Source: Myotis daubentonii (lineage: Eukaryota > Chordata > Mammalia > Chiroptera > Vespertilionidae). From it: a stretch of 64,000 nt of DNA. The stretch covers positions 62,072,359 to 62,136,358 of the forward strand of contig NC_081852.1 of assembly GCF_963259705.1 (NCBI RefSeq). The letters are read 5' to 3'. A model generated the notes under the pieces. It saw only the letters and a list, made by a program, of their open reading frames with translations. It had not been told where the DNA came from and made no database searches. Positions 1-12,018 of the stretch are shown here, piece by piece (position 1 is the stretch's first letter; the number at the start of each line of letters is the position of its first letter). The position numbers were made by a program, and so were the translations under genes.

Positions 1-30
1 ACCACAGAGCCACGCCAGCGGGACTAAATT

Positions 31-112
31 TATTTTTTTTAATATTTCAATTACAGTTGACATACAATATTCGTTTCAGGTGTACAGCATTGTGATTCGA
101 CTTTTATGGAAT
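31..112 (-). repeat. L1 3'-end relic
   Basis: An AT-rich stretch with the phrase 'gttgacatacaatatt...gtttcaggtgtacagcat' is typical of the 3' end of old mammalian L1 elements read in antisense. A related phrase recurs at 49485-49525 in the larger L1 mosaic. Only about 80 bases are recognisable. Confidence 0.5.
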
Positions 113-154
113 TTACCGAGGGACCCTGCTTCCCTACTGAGTTCTTTCTGTATA

Positions 155-228
155 TTCACTTAGTCAACAAATAGTTATTGAAAATCCATGACGTCCCAGG
201 CCTTGTGCGAGGTGCCGGGGAGAGTCTG
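155..228 (+). repeat. L2-like fragment
   Basis: The pattern 'tcaacaaatagttattgaaa' followed by a degraded 'ccaggccttgtgcgaggtgccggggag' resembles the L2 3' end (tttattgagcacctactatgtgccaggcactg). It is old and short. Confidence 0.35.
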
Positions 229-672
229 CCCTTTTGAAAAACGGCTTGACTTCGGGACGCTTTGAAGTCGGCTCAGGCAGGACTCCAGGAAATGTCAGCT
301 CCTCGAAGGAGGAACAGGAGGAGGAGCGAGGGCCCACCAGGGGCAGTTCTGTCTCAGCGCCTTTGAAATCTAGACCCTCCTTTTATAGCTCGGAACAAGG
401 CCACTGGAGCATATAACCTCCGGTCCTGCCTGCTCAGCTAGCAGGAATGTGTTTGCGTTGCCAAAGGGTACTGCTCATCTGAGCGTCTTAAGTGGAATAC
501 GTGGGAATGGACCCGACCCCCGGGCCGTGAGTGTCTTTGCTCATCTGGGGCGCCGAGAGCAGACGCTGGCGGGCTGTCCTGCAGTTTCCATGTTGGGCCG
601 GTCGGGGGGAGCGGGAATTCTGGTTCCGGAGACTCCTTGCCTCCTGGGTAAGCAAGGGGAGCAGGGAGCTTC

Positions 673-860
673 TTTATTTAAAAAATATATTTTTATTGAT
701 TTCCTAGTGGAAGGGAGATGGAGAGAGATAGAAACATCCGTGGTGAGAGAGAATCATTGATCGGCTACTTCCTGCACACCCCCCCGACTGGGGATCGAGC
801 CCACCACCTGGGCATGTGCCCTGACCGGGAATGGAACCGTGACCTCCTGGTTCATAGGTC
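673..860 (-). mobile_element. VES SINE, 5'-truncated
   Basis: Read on the minus strand, this copy has the VES body (tRNA-derived B-box region, 'gatccccagt', C/T-rich tail, then 'aatcaataaaaatatat'). The tRNA-like head is missing beyond 'cctatgaaccaggagg'. It is flanked by a direct repeat, 'aagggagcagggagctt', at about 655-672 (one extra G) and 861-877, so it is a truncated insertion rather than a later deletion. Confidence 0.85.
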
Positions 861-3800
861 AAGGGAGCAGGGAGCTTTTAAGGTTCCCCTGCAGGACGGC
901 ACGGGGGAGTCCAGAGCCCGCCTTGCCGGCCTGCTGCCGCATCGGCAGGTACTGAGGCCCGTTGGTCCCTCCGGAACCTTCCTGGGGACGCAGCTGCCAA
1001 GGGAAACCCCTGGAACGGGCACGGAGAAAGCTGCTGGCGTCCCGAGCTCCCAGGACAAAGGCTCAGCGTCTGCCCTGCGGTGCCCGGGCGGGTTTGAAGG
1101 GGCGAAGGGGCCTTGGCAGGAAGCACCCCGCTCAGCAGGCGCGTTTTGGTCGGTTGGGAGGGGGAGGAGCATGGAAGGAGCCCTTGGCCCTGGCAGGCGT
1201 GGCGAGGAGGCCCTGCGGGCCGCGTGGGCCGCTGGAGACCTGAGTTGGAGTCGCTTTAAAGATCTTCCTGTAAAATAAAGGCACAGAAGCCGTGGCGATG
1301 GGCGTCTTCAGTTAAGTAAATGCCCTCAGAGACGAAGCATGTGCACTTCTCAGCGAAGCCTCGCCAGGCCCAGCTGCCCACCCTGTCCCCGTCGGACGCC
1401 AGGAATTACAGCGCACACAGCGCGGGCCTCCGGCTCACGCACCTCCGCGGCGGCTCCTCCGAGAAGGAGGAAGTCCTGCGGCCACGACAGCCGGCTACCT
1501 GGCCGTCCACTGGGCAGCAGCCGTAGGAAACCCCGCTTGTATTCCTGCATCCCGGGGGAAGAAGCGTTAGGCAGCAAGTCCCAGCTTCTACACACACCGA
1601 GGCGGCCTGTGGAGCCCTCCCCTCCGGCTGCTTCCCGAGATCCGGGGCAGCTGAGCCGAAGGGCGCAGTCCAGCCCCACAGAGGAGCTCCAGGGAGTGGA
1701 GTCGGGGCCCGAGGAGGTAACGCAAGTCCCCAAGGACGGCCCTGGGCCCGGAGAACCCAACCTCGCCGGGTGGGGGTCAGCCAGGACCCTCAGGGGCAAA
1801 CCTCGTCCCTAAGAGCCAAGCCCAGTCCCAGGGGCAGAGCCGGGGTCTGCAGAGCCTTGAGGTTGTCGTCCTCATAGGAGCAGAGAGAGGGGCTCAGCTC
1901 TCCTCAGAGCTGACCCAAGGCCAGGAGAGCGGAGCCCCCAAAATCCGAGCCAACCCCAAAGAGCCGAGGCTAGCCCCACAGGGCAGGAGGCTGGCCCTAA
2001 AACCAGAAGCCAGCCTGTTCCTTCTTAATCTAATCAACATCCAATCGCCCAATCTAATCAGCATTTAGTACGATCAGCTGCTTTCACCGGCCTCATTCTC
2101 TCCATTTCCTCGGCTCTCTCGCTGCTCTCTCTCCTCATTCTCTTCATGTGGCCTGGGAGCCCAGCCCAGTGCCCAGTCTGTTCCCGAGAAGCCGAGCCTC
2201 GCCCCAAAGCGCTCACCCTGGTCCGGAAGGCGGGAGCCCAGCCCCCAGGAGCCTAGCGTGGCCGCCAGGAGTCGGGTGAGGCCCGAAGAGGGAAATGTAG
2301 TCCCAGCAGATGCCCCTGGCCCAGCCTAGGCCGGCGGAGCTGAGCTCAGACCCCTCGGGACGTCGGGAGGGGGCTGTGCAGGTCCCCCTCTGCTGCTAGT
2401 TTTGCTAAAATATATATTTATTTTTTTTTTAAAAAAAAGCCAAGTTGTGGGTTTAGATGCAAAGAGCCCCCCTCCCCCGCGGGGCTGGGCGGGGTCACGG
2501 GCGCCTGGGCTGCCGCATTTCCCACTTCCTCTCTGCTCCGACCACGACCGCAGACGGCACTTGCAGGGGATCGCTTCCCCCTGAGGTGACAGGTCTGAGC
2601 GCCCAGGAAGCCCGGGTCTGAGGCAGGGGCCGCCCAGCCAGGGTGAGCGGGTCCGTTAGGCCGCGGTGACTCCCGCCCTCGACTTCCCACACCGCCCCGG
2701 CTGGACGCGGAGTCGGGAGACCAGTTTCTGTCACTCGCTTGCAGGCTCGTGGCCTGGGAGGGGGCCTTGGTGTCCGTGGAGTATGTCCTGGTTTCCACAG
2801 CTGTTGTCACAAGCCGGGGACTTAATGCAACAGGAACGCATCCTCCCACATCCGTCCCCCGCCCCCCCAGCCTCAGCTCCTGCTCCGTGGCTGCGGCCCC
2901 TCCCTCCAGCCTCTGCCTCCGTGGTCCCGTGGCCTCTCCCCCATGGCTCCCTCCTCTTTGAGGTCCTCTTCTTGGATTTAAGTCTCACCCTACATCCGAG
3001 GGTTTCTCCTCAAGATCGTTAACTTCGGCCCGCCAAGACTTTTTCCAAATAAGATCATGTGCACTGAACTGGGGGCCAGGACTTTCAGGGACACATTTCT
3101 GCCCCCCCCCCCCACTCCCACCTGTGGGGACAGTGATCTGACCCAACCCCATGGCTGGGACGGGCGGGAGAAGAAGTGAGACAGAGAAGCAGAGGGCTGG
3201 AGGCCTCCTACAATCGCAGGGGAAGATGCAGGGGGCCCACCTCCCCCCCCCCCCCCAGAGTGCGCCCAGGGCCCAGCCTCCCCTCAGCTGTCTGTCTGAG
3301 CAGCAGGGCCACCTGCTCCTGGGGCCCCAGCCCGGCCCCTTCCCTCTCCTCCCCGCCTTGCTCCCTGGACTCTCCCGACTCCTCCCGACTCCTCTCGGGG
3401 CCTTTTCTTGCTCCAAGCAGAGGGTCATGGCCACCTACTGGGCACCCTCTCCGGAGGCCCCCAGCCCCCCTTCCCCCAGAGCCAGAGCTACAGGGGCAAG
3501 GGGACTCTGGCCCCAAGCAGCTTGGTTCCCATCTGCTTGATGTAACGGCCTCGGGTAAGGCTTTGTTTGCGAAAAGTGTTCCGTGTGAAATCCCCTGCTC
3601 AGGGTTGGGATTTCTGAGAATGGAGGCCTTTCCCCCAAACACACCAGCTCCTTATGAAGCCAAGTGCCCGCCTGCCTGCTGGTGTCATGACCTCGCATCC
3701 TAATGGGCAGCAGACCCAGGCCTGCGGGTGTGGAGCCCACCCCAGAGCCGGCTCCAAATCGGAGGAGGCAGAGGGTGCTGGGGCCCAGGCTCAGGTGGAG

Positions 3801-6125
3801 GCAGCAGAAGGGAGTGGCTTTGCTCTGTGCCCAGCCCCGTGCCGGGTGCTCACGGCCCAGATCCGCTCCAATCCCATGAGAGGTGTTTCCTTGCTCCCTC
3901 CCCTCCCTCTCTCCCTTCCTTCCGGGTTTACTGAGCACCTGTCTGTGCCAGGGGCTGGGGCACAAAGGCAGAGCTCGCAGCCCAAGACCTCACCGCCCGT
4001 GAGAGCATCATCCAGAAAACAGCTGTGACTGGGGGGCGGGGGGGGGGCTCAGGGAAGGTTCTCCGGGGAGGGGAGGGCGGGTGCGCGTGGCCTGCGGTGA
4101 GGGGCGCAGCTCACCCCCCGTTTTTGGACAATAAGCTGTGCCGATCCCACCTGGCCCAGGGGACTGTCGTCGCTAAAAAGACAAGAGAGGCTCTTGCTAC
4201 GGAACCAGGGAAAAGGCTAGAACAATAAACAGAGGGCGTGTTAAGGAGGCCAGCCTGGATCCCGGTCTCATGTTTGGCTCGGTTGTTGGGATTAATTACA
4301 AAGAATTCAGAGTTCGAACCTCAGGAGAGGTTTCTGCCTGTTTATACGTTCCTCCCCCCGAAGGCCCCACCATAGGCCCGCCTCCTCCCTGAAGCCTTCC
4401 CTGACCACCCAGGCTCCACTGACCTCACAGTGTCTCCCCCCCACCCCCCACCCCGCGTGTGGTCAGGACCACCCAGCTGCACGCGGCTCCTCCTTCCGTG
4501 CGGGCGTTGAGGAGAGACACGGCCTACACTCGGCCGGCCACGTGGATGCAGAGGCTCCAGGGCTGGTCCTTCTGGGGTGGGAGAGGGCAGGGCCGGCTGC
4601 TGGAGAGGTGGGGGGGGAGGGGAAGATCCTGCCCCGTTGGCAGAATGCGGAGCCCCCCCCCACCCCCACTTCCTCCTCCTCTCAGCCTGCGGTCCCCCAG
4701 CGGGCGCCCCCGCCGCGGGTCTTCCCTCGCGCTCCTCGCGGTCGATCCGCTCTGCCCAGGAGCCGCTCCGCATCGGCTGCTTTTCATAAAGTGAGGCTTT
4801 GGCAGAACGGCCCCGCGGAGTGACTGTCCCCCCCCAGGTCCCCTTCCTCCCCCAGTTCCTCCCAAATCCGTTCAGCAAACCGGGCGGGAGGCAGGCTGCC
4901 CGGGGCCTGGGACGTTGGACCAGCAGCAGATAGGATGGCTCGGAGGGAGGTGTGTGCCAGGCAGAATTTGAATTTGAGTCCCACGTGGAACTAGACGAAA
5001 TTCTCCCTCTTTTCCTGAATCTGCTAACTCCATTGACTGTCTCCTCCGCACCCGGCGCCCTGCTAGGGCGACGCATGAGACAGGCTCCCGCCGCCTGGGG
5101 TTTCACCAGAAGAGGCGGACCCCTAACAGAGGCACCAGCTCCTGGAGCTGCGCCAGACCATGCCCGGGGGGCAGGGGGGCACTGCCTCTAGGTTACGAGC
5201 GACAGAACCCTAGCGAGAGCCTGCACGTGTTTAACAGGGATCCTTTTAAAGTCACCAAACTGCCAAGTCCTGGGGCATCTCCTGCCTTCAGACATGACAG
5301 GCCGCGTGACTCACCCGTGTCCGCAGCCCTGGCCTTCGCTCCCTCAGCTCCGGGCGCAGAGCCCGCCTTCCTGTGGCACCAGAGCTGCCCGGCGGCCCAG
5401 CTGCTCAAGGTCGCTTTCTCCACAGTGACCGGTGCCCCTACCGAGTGTCTGAGCACTCACCCAGCCGTCTGTCAGCATTGGGAGTGGTCAGTGGTCAGTG
5501 GTCAGAGGAGAGGGAGAAGTGACTGGCCACGCCCGGGCCCCGTGTCCATCTTGGCACCAGGAGGAGGACATGGTCAAGGGCTGAGCCAGGGACTGATCAT
5601 CACACGACTGAGGGGGACAGTGGTGACTCCCGCAGGCCCCGGGGTTCTGGGCTGTAGGGGAGGACAGTGGGAGGCCAAGTGCCAGGTGTCTTCTCGGCTG
5701 TGTAACGGCATCTCTCCCGTCACCCCAGAGCCGCCGCGCGCGACAGCTGACACACGCATCGCACGGCTGCCGTGTTAACAGGACTCCTGCACGCACAGCT
5801 GTTCTTGGCAGTTGCTGACTTCGGGGTGACATGGCTTCTATCCGACAGTGACTGCTGTTAAACTTCTGGGATACCGTTTGAGGGCTTTTCCTTAAAAAGA
5901 AAAAGGGGATTTGAACAAAGGAGTCAGGACCCTGCTTCCTGAGAACTCGAGTGACCGGGTCGACGTTTGCTTTTATACCCTCTGTTGAAAATGCCAAGTA
6001 AATGAATCACGAAGGCAGGGTTTCTACGCGGATGTTTAGAATGGTAAAGAAAAGGCTTGGGCTGTCGAAGGTATATATTCTTAGCAATGTCTTTTGATGA
6101 GCAGATTTTTTTGAAGTCCAGTTTA
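861..6125. other. Intron 2, mostly unique GC-rich sequence
   Basis: There is no gene or exon here. The stretch is GC-rich with C and G homopolymers at about 3100, 3242 and 4035 and a CpG-richer patch at 4480-5100. Long open frames on both strands reflect base composition: they show no domains and no consistent codon signal. A patch at 2398-2440 is simple AT-rich sequence. Around 1810-2290 there is a loosely repetitive run of 'gagccaagcccc/gagccgagcc' motifs, a degenerate low-complexity tract. Confidence 0.6.
3885..3970 (+). repeat. L2-like fragment
   Basis: The run 'tttactgagcacctgtctgtgccaggggctggggcacaaagg' reads like the L2 3' consensus (attgagcacctactatgtgccaggcactg..gctgggga). It is short and diverged. 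Confidence 0.45.
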
Positions 6126-6129
6126 TAGA

Positions 6130-6700
6130 GTAGTATTTCACTTCCCATAGTCTATCATTTTTCGTCCCCTAACTTTTAACTTACCTGCTTTTTATACAGT
6201 GTGTTTCTTGCTGACAGCACATGGTTAAGTCCTGTTTTTTTTTCACAGAGTCTGACCGTCTCTGCCGTTAATTTGGAGTGTTTAGACCAGGGGTGGGCAA
6301 ACTTTTTGACTCGAGGGCCACAATGGGTTCTTAAACTGGACCGGAGGCCGGAACAAAAGCATGGATGGAGTGTTTGTGTGAACTAATATAAATTCAAAGT
6401 AAACATCATTACATTAAAGGGTACGGTCTTTTTTTTCAATAGTTTTATTCATTTCAAATGGGCCGGATCCGGCCCGCGGGCCGTAGTTTGCCCACGGCTG
6501 GTTTAGACCATTAATGTTTAGTGTAATTATTGATTGGGTTAGCTTTATTGAAGTGGTTGCTTTTGATTTTCTACTTTTCCATCTGTTTTTTTATGCGCAC
6601 TTTTCCCATTTCGGTTTGGGGTAATGTGGGGTTTTTTAAGCGTTCCATTTTTCTACATGTTTTCTCTTTGTCTTCACGGATTGGTTGATTAGCTGATTGA
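6130..6700 (-). repeat. Old L1 fragment (antisense), split by an nhAT
   Basis: On both sides of the nhAT at 6288-6500 the sequence follows the antisense of mammalian L1 ORF2. The left part has 'taacttacctgctttttatac' and 'tttcttgctgacagcacat'. The right part has 'ccattaatgtttagtgtaattattgattgggtta'. The two halves join at the duplicated target 'gtttagac', so the L1 was already present when the DNA transposon inserted. It has no open reading frame. Confidence 0.7.
6288..6500. mobile_element. Non-autonomous hAT transposon (bat nhAT family)
   Basis: This 213-bp element starts CAGGGGTGGGCAAAC and ends GTTTGCCCACGGCTG, imperfect terminal inverted repeats of the kind found in nhAT elements of Myotis. 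It is flanked by a perfect 8-bp duplication, gtttagac, at 6280-6287 and 6501-6508, as expected of hAT transposase. The GC-rich subterminal palindrome 'gggccggatccggcccgcgggcc' (6461-6483) is also typical. The element carries no transposase and was mobilised in trans. Confidence 0.9.
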
Positions 6701-7754
6701 TGATGTTTGTGTGAGGCTTAGTCTTTGTCAGTTCCTCCCAAACCACAGACTCAGAAAATGATTGTGTGCTTTCTCAATTCTCCCAAGAACCAGCCCCGCA
6801 TGAAGGCAGGAGGGGGATGGTAGTTCATGCTCATAATGGATGTCTTAGGTGCGGCACTGGCCCTTAGCCCCTGGAGGAAGCCGGCCTGAGGTGGAGGAGT
6901 GACACTGCACTTCTTTCACTCACTCATTGTCGGCTGTCGAGTCATTACACCGTGTGGGGAGATTTTTAAATTCCTTCGGCCTCGGGTCTTCCCCCTTCGA
7001 TGAACCAGCCCTGCGAGGGTGCAGGCAGTGGCGGTCTCGCAGACGGGAGGGGCAGGGCGGGGCACCGCACAGGGGTGGGCGGAGGAGCCCAAGCCAGGTG
7101 GCGGAGAGGTCAAGCACATCACTGTTCCCCTGTCGTCAGAAATAATTTCCTGTCACCAGATCCCGTGGTTTTGCTCAAAGTGTAACACCTCGTCTCAAAA
7201 CCTTCCCGAGAGCGAGGGCCAGGGCAGGACCTTCCTGAGGGAGGTGCTGGGGGACGTGCTGGGGGCAGCCTTCCCTCGGTCGGACGTCAGTGAAGGACCC
7301 GCCTGGAGAAATGGCCGGGACCTCGGATAGGCTGTCCGTTCCTCCTTGTAACCGTTTCCTCCGCCGTCATACTGTCCCCGCTCCTCACAAGAGACCGGGC
7401 TGAGGAGGACGGCAGCTTAGCTCGGGAAGCGGGATGGACACCGTGTCCGCAGCCCAGGGACCGCAGCAGGGAGAACAGCTGTGGTGTCGGTGACACAGGT
7501 TAGCATGGGCAGCTGGGGACGCCAGCGGAGGACAGCACCCCGACCGATGGGGTTCTTCCCACCAGCACGCGTCCTGAGACAGCAGCGCCCGCATCGCACG
7601 GGAAGAAACCCAGTGTCACCCAGGAAAGATGTGCAGCACGACCAATATCAGACGTCACCCGACCAGCCCCCTCTCCACTCCCTGACTCTGCCCCGGCCCC
7701 GGGCCGCCCAGCTCCCAGCTTCCACTTGGTTCCTCCTTGGCTTATCTTCTTCGT

Positions 7755-7973
7755 TTTTTAATTAACTTATTTTTTTTTTAATTTCAGAGAGAGGAAGGGA
7801 GAGGGAGAAAGGGATACAAGCATTAATGATGAGAGAATCATGGATCGGCTGCCTCCTGCACACCCCCTGCTGGGACCGAGCCCACAGCCCAGGCATGTGC
7901 CCTGACTGGGCATCGAGCCGTGACCTCCTGGTTCATAGGTCGATGCTCAACCACTGAGCCACACGGGCTGGGC
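7755..7973 (-). mobile_element. VES SINE, near full length
   Basis: The minus strand runs from the tRNA-like head (GCTCAGTGGTTGAGCATCGACC, at about 7935-7970) through the body to an A/T-rich tail at 7755-7785. A diverged target duplication of the type 'tcttcttc.ttttt' is visible at about 7745 and 7975. Confidence 0.9.
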
Positions 7974-8308
7974 TCTCTTCTTCTTTTGTTCTTAATGTGC
8001 AGCCTGTTTCAGGGCATGGGACCCCTTTCGTTGCTCCTCTCGTGCGTAGGTCCCTTCTGGCGTCACAACCATTGTGCTCAGTGAGCAGAAGTCGGACCTG
8101 CTGAGTGTCTCACTGTAAGTTCAGACCTAGAAGTCCCCGCAGCGCAGGCCTTTCTAACTGGAAAGATGCGTCCCGTGGTCCTGGCACGGGCAGCCCATTG
8201 GGAACAGTCCTTCGCTTCTCTCTGAAAGCTCCGTTCACTGGTGGCATCATTTAGCGTAACAGGGGGGCGTCTGCACTGGTGGTTTCCGTTTGAAAAACAA
8301 CTGAGTGC

Positions 8309-8597
8309 AGCCTGGTCGGTGCGGCTAAGTGGTCCCCCGTCGGCCCCTGCACCCAAGGGTCTCAGGTTTGATTCCCGGTCAAGGGCAGGTACCAGGGGTG
8401 CAGCTTTGATCCCCAGCCAATGTCGGGGCGAGTTTGGGAGACAGCCGATCAATGTGGATCTCTCACATGGATATTTCTCTCTGTCTCTATCCATTCTTCC
8501 CTCTCTCTCTCTCCCCGCTCCCTTCCTACCTCCCTTCCACTCTCTAAAAATCAATGGAAAACATCTTCTGTTGAGGATCATCAAAAACAAACAGCTG
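8309..8597 (+). mobile_element. VES-related SINE, 'gaggat' tail subfamily
   Basis: The head 'cctggtcggtgcggctaagtgg', B-box 'ggtttgattcccggtc', C/T-rich middle and 3' end 'aaaatcaatggaaaacatcttctgttgaggatcatcaaaa' mark the subfamily whose tail carries a TCCTCGGGTGAGGAT-like hairpin. The copy is diverged, with G/C changes in the A-box. Confidence 0.8.
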
Positions 8598-9972
8598 AGC
8601 ACACGCTAGCTTTACCCGGGAGCCAGCTGTACTTTTGTTTTAAAAGACAGCGACCGTGTCAAACTCGGAGGACCCCTCGCCCCGGCCCGTCCTCCTCGTC
8701 CCGAGTGTCCTCATGCGAGGGGTGAGTTCCTCCCACCCGGGCGCGTTCTTTCCCGTCACCAGGATCTCTGTTCTTGCTAAAACACATTTATCATCCTCCA
8801 GCTATCGTAAAAGAGCAATTACTCTCTGGAAAATGCTGACTTTCGGTTTTCAGTCCAAATCCCCGAGATTGCACGCAGAAGGAGCCCGGGTCCAGAGGCA
8901 CATCTGCGACCGGGACTGCCGGCTCGTGAGGGTCACGCTGAGCCCGTGGGGAGAGGGATGGGCCGGAGGCCGGAGGCCGGACTTGCAGGGCTTGGCGCAC
9001 GGACAAACGTGAGGAGCGGAATGAGCCGCTTGGAGTGATAAGGGCGGGGGCGGTGGTGTGAGGAACAATAAGAGCATGGAGCCAAACAATGATTTGATTT
9101 AAGCATCACACTGGACGGCCCTGAGAACCCTCTCTCTGGAGGACACCCCGCGGCCTGCTGCTCCTCGGGGGGAGGCCAGGGGTTCAGATGAGGCCAGGAT
9201 GTTTGCACACGATTTGGCCTTGAAATTGTTCTTAAGTGGCCCAAGCTGTCTCAGGGTCATGGTACAGGCTCCCCATACATGTTGCTTAAGGTTGAACATG
9301 AGTAAGTGATGAAGGCCGGGCCACAGACTCTAAGCTAGGATTAAGGAGGCCGAGGGTCAAGCCACGCCTGGGAACCAGGAAGCTCCCCGGGTTTCCCCGG
9401 CGTGTTTGCGAGGGGCGATGTCCCCCACGCGGATGAGCGGAGCGGGGACCCCGTGCGTGTGTCTGCTCGGGGTTCCTCCGTGGACTCTGCCTGGCCCTCG
9501 CTCCGGATCTAACGCACATGTCTGATGACGCTCCTCAAATCTTCCTGCCAACTGGCCACACCCTGCGAGCCTGGATCCCACATAAACCCACCCCCGCCCA
9601 CAAGTCCACCGTCCCTGCTCTACCGCCCGCCCCACCCACGCTCCTTCCGCCTGGAGCCAGGTTCCCCTCTGGCTCAGGACCACGAAGGCCTTCCCTCCCA
9701 CCGGCCGCCCCGGTTCCTCTAAGTGGGAACTGCAGACCTAGCTCTTCCGGCAACGCTCCCAGGCAAACACTCATCCATCCGCTCCCACCATGCCACGGTC
9801 CCTGGGGCCGAGTGGCACCGCCGTCACCCTTGTGTCGAGTGTGATTCTCGCTTGGCGAGTTTTCCTCCACGCGAAGGTGGCCTTAAAGATACATAACACA
9901 TCTGTTTGCGCATGCACATGAAATGTCAAGAGAGAGTGCGATCGGTAAGCCAGTGGTTGTTAGTACTTAGCG

Positions 9973-10184
9973 CAGCGGTTCTCAACTTGTGGGTCGCGAC
10001 CCCTTTGGTGGTCGAACGACCCTTTCACAGGGGTCGCCTAAGACCATCCTGCATATCCGATATTTACATGACGATTCATCACAGTAGCAACATGACAGTG
10101 ATGAAGTAGCAACGAAATTAATTTTATGGTTGGGTCACAACATGAGGAACTGTATTTAAAGGGCCAGAAGGTTGAGAACCACTG
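9973..10184 (+). mobile_element. SPIN-type non-autonomous hAT transposon
   Basis: This 212-bp element starts CAGCGGTTCTCAAC and ends GTTGAGAACCACTG. Internally it has 'gggtcgcgacccctttgg', 'gtcgaacgaccctttcacag', 'ggggtcgcctaagaccatcc', 'gaagtagcaacgaaatt' and 'aacatgaggaactgtat', all characteristic of SPIN (Space Invader) MITEs, a family known for horizontal transfer among tetrapods. It is flanked by 8-bp duplications acttagcg (9965-9972) and acttagtg (10185-10192), which differ by one CpG-type C/T change. A small deletion removes part of the usual 'gggtcgcggcattagg' segment near the 3' end. It has no coding capacity. Confidence 0.93.
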
Positions 10185-10192
10185 ACTTAGTG

Positions 10193-11670
10193 AGTTATAG
10201 CCCGGCTGGTTGCATGCAGCGATTCCTGAAGGAAAGTGGAAAGGCCGGCTCTCAGCCACGCGACGGCTAACCTCCCGGCTGGACAGGTCTTTGCTGGGAC
10301 CGGCGGCCAGTGGCACCCCTCACCGAGTCATGAGAAGTAAACATGTCCTGGGTGCCCCCGGGTTGCTCGGGACCGGTTTCCACCTGCCCGTTGGCATCGC
10401 CGCTTGTTTTGAAGACTTGGTTCTACTCAGCAGACAAAACTGCAAAGGCCTGTGGACGGGAACCGCCGGGCCCCCTCGGAAGTCGGTCTTCCCATCGCGA
10501 CATGGTAGTGGGGGCTCGTGGAATGTCCCAGCCAAGCTCGTGGCTGAGCAGCACTGCTCCACCCATGTGGCCTTTGACCGCAGGGTTCTCACGCTGATTT
10601 TTGTTTTTCTGTTTAAAATCGTATTCTCCACGCAGGTTGGTTTTTTGGTGTTTCCTGTTAATAGAGATGGGAGGTTCTTGGTTAATAAGTTCTCCAAGGA
10701 GTCAAGCTGGGGCCTTGTGTGACCAGCAGCAACGCTAACGCGGCATTTCAGCGTCTAGACGGGTGTCTCACCATCAGCTTCATGGAGACGCGCTTGTCAT
10801 TGCTCCGTGGAAAGCGCTGCTCCCTCCGAGTTGGGAAGTTGTCGTTCAGACAGATGCAGCCAGGTCCAAGGGCGTGACTCTGAGCTCCGAGGCCCTGAAC
10901 CTGGTCCTGGGAGCAGGAGAGCCCGTCGCTGGCAGGGGGGTTGGGAGCAGGCAGGTGGAGGTCCACGCACCCCAAGAAGCAGCGTGACAGGCCGGCCCCG
11001 GGCAGAGCTGCCCACAGTCCTACCCCAGTTTGGTCTGAAGTTGACCTGCGATTCCTCAGAGACCTCCGCGTCTCTTGCACGAGTTTCCGTGGAGCCATCG
11101 AGTGGGTTTTGGGAAGTGCTAGCAAGTCACCGTGAGACTGTCTGCAAAAGCAAAACGCGTTGGCCTGGGCTCTGATGAGTCCAGCAGACTCTCCGAGTCG
11201 GCAGCTCCTCTGTGATCACAGCGAGACCACTTCCCTAGGGCCCATCACACGCTGCCCAGGTCCATCTCACAGATCACAGCGGCGCTCCGAACGGCCCCGG
11301 GCAGCGTGGGAACGACCGTCTCCTAGGAGACCGCCTGCACCACCCACACCCATGGCTTCAGCTGCTAGTTCACGTCCGACAGTTTTGAAATAAACGGCAG
11401 AGAAAAAAACGGTACATGGGGAAAATGGTCATTTCCAGACATCAGATTAGTTAGATAAATGGACGTTGAATTGGAAACGAGGTTTCCAGCCAGTGGACGC
11501 CCTGCGGGCTGTTTACAGCTGGGTCGTCCCCAAACGCAATGCCGTGCCCTTTGCTGATGTACAGAGCCCCTGAGCTTCTGAGGAGGCCACGCTTAGGAAG
11601 CAGTGCCTTTCGCGTATTTCCCCTATTTGGTGCCGTATCTACAGGGGTCTTCCAGAACCTCCTATCCCCA
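10193..11670. other. Intron 2, no recognised feature
   Basis: This is unique, moderately GC-rich sequence. I see no repeat with recognisable ends, no exon-like splice pair with coding similarity and no RNA gene. Confidence 0.5.
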
Positions 11671-11869
11671 CCGGCCGGCGTGGCTCAGGGGTTGAGCATC
11701 GACCTAGGAACCAGGAGGTCACGGTTTGATTCCTGGTCAGGGCCCAGGCCCGGGTTGCGTACTCGATCCCCAGTAGGGGGCGTGCGGGAGGCAGCCGATC
11801 AATGATCCTCTCTCATCGCTGATGTTTCTCTCTCTCTCCCTCTCCCTCTCTGAAACCAATAAAAATTTC
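11671..11869 (+). mobile_element. VES SINE, full length
   Basis: The copy runs from 'ccggccggcgtggctcagg' through 'gttgagcatcgacctagg' and 'ggtttgattcctggtcaggg' to 'tgaaaccaataaaaattt'. The A and B promoter boxes of the tRNA-like head are well kept. Confidence 0.92.
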
Positions 11870-11994
11870 TGTTAAGTGATGCGTCGCCCCAAAGGCCCGG
11901 GAGGGGACAGGGGACCAGGTCTGCCCCAGGATCAGCCCTGCTCGTTAGAGGGAGGCAGCATGGGGAAGGGGAGCCCTATGGCATGCAGGCTCCC

Positions 11995-12018
11995 GGGGGG
12001 GGGGGGGGCGGGGGGGTG
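11995..12018 (+). repeat. Poly-G tract
   Basis: A run of 14 G is followed by C and six more G. It is a potential G-quadruplex and length-unstable site. Confidence 0.8.
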
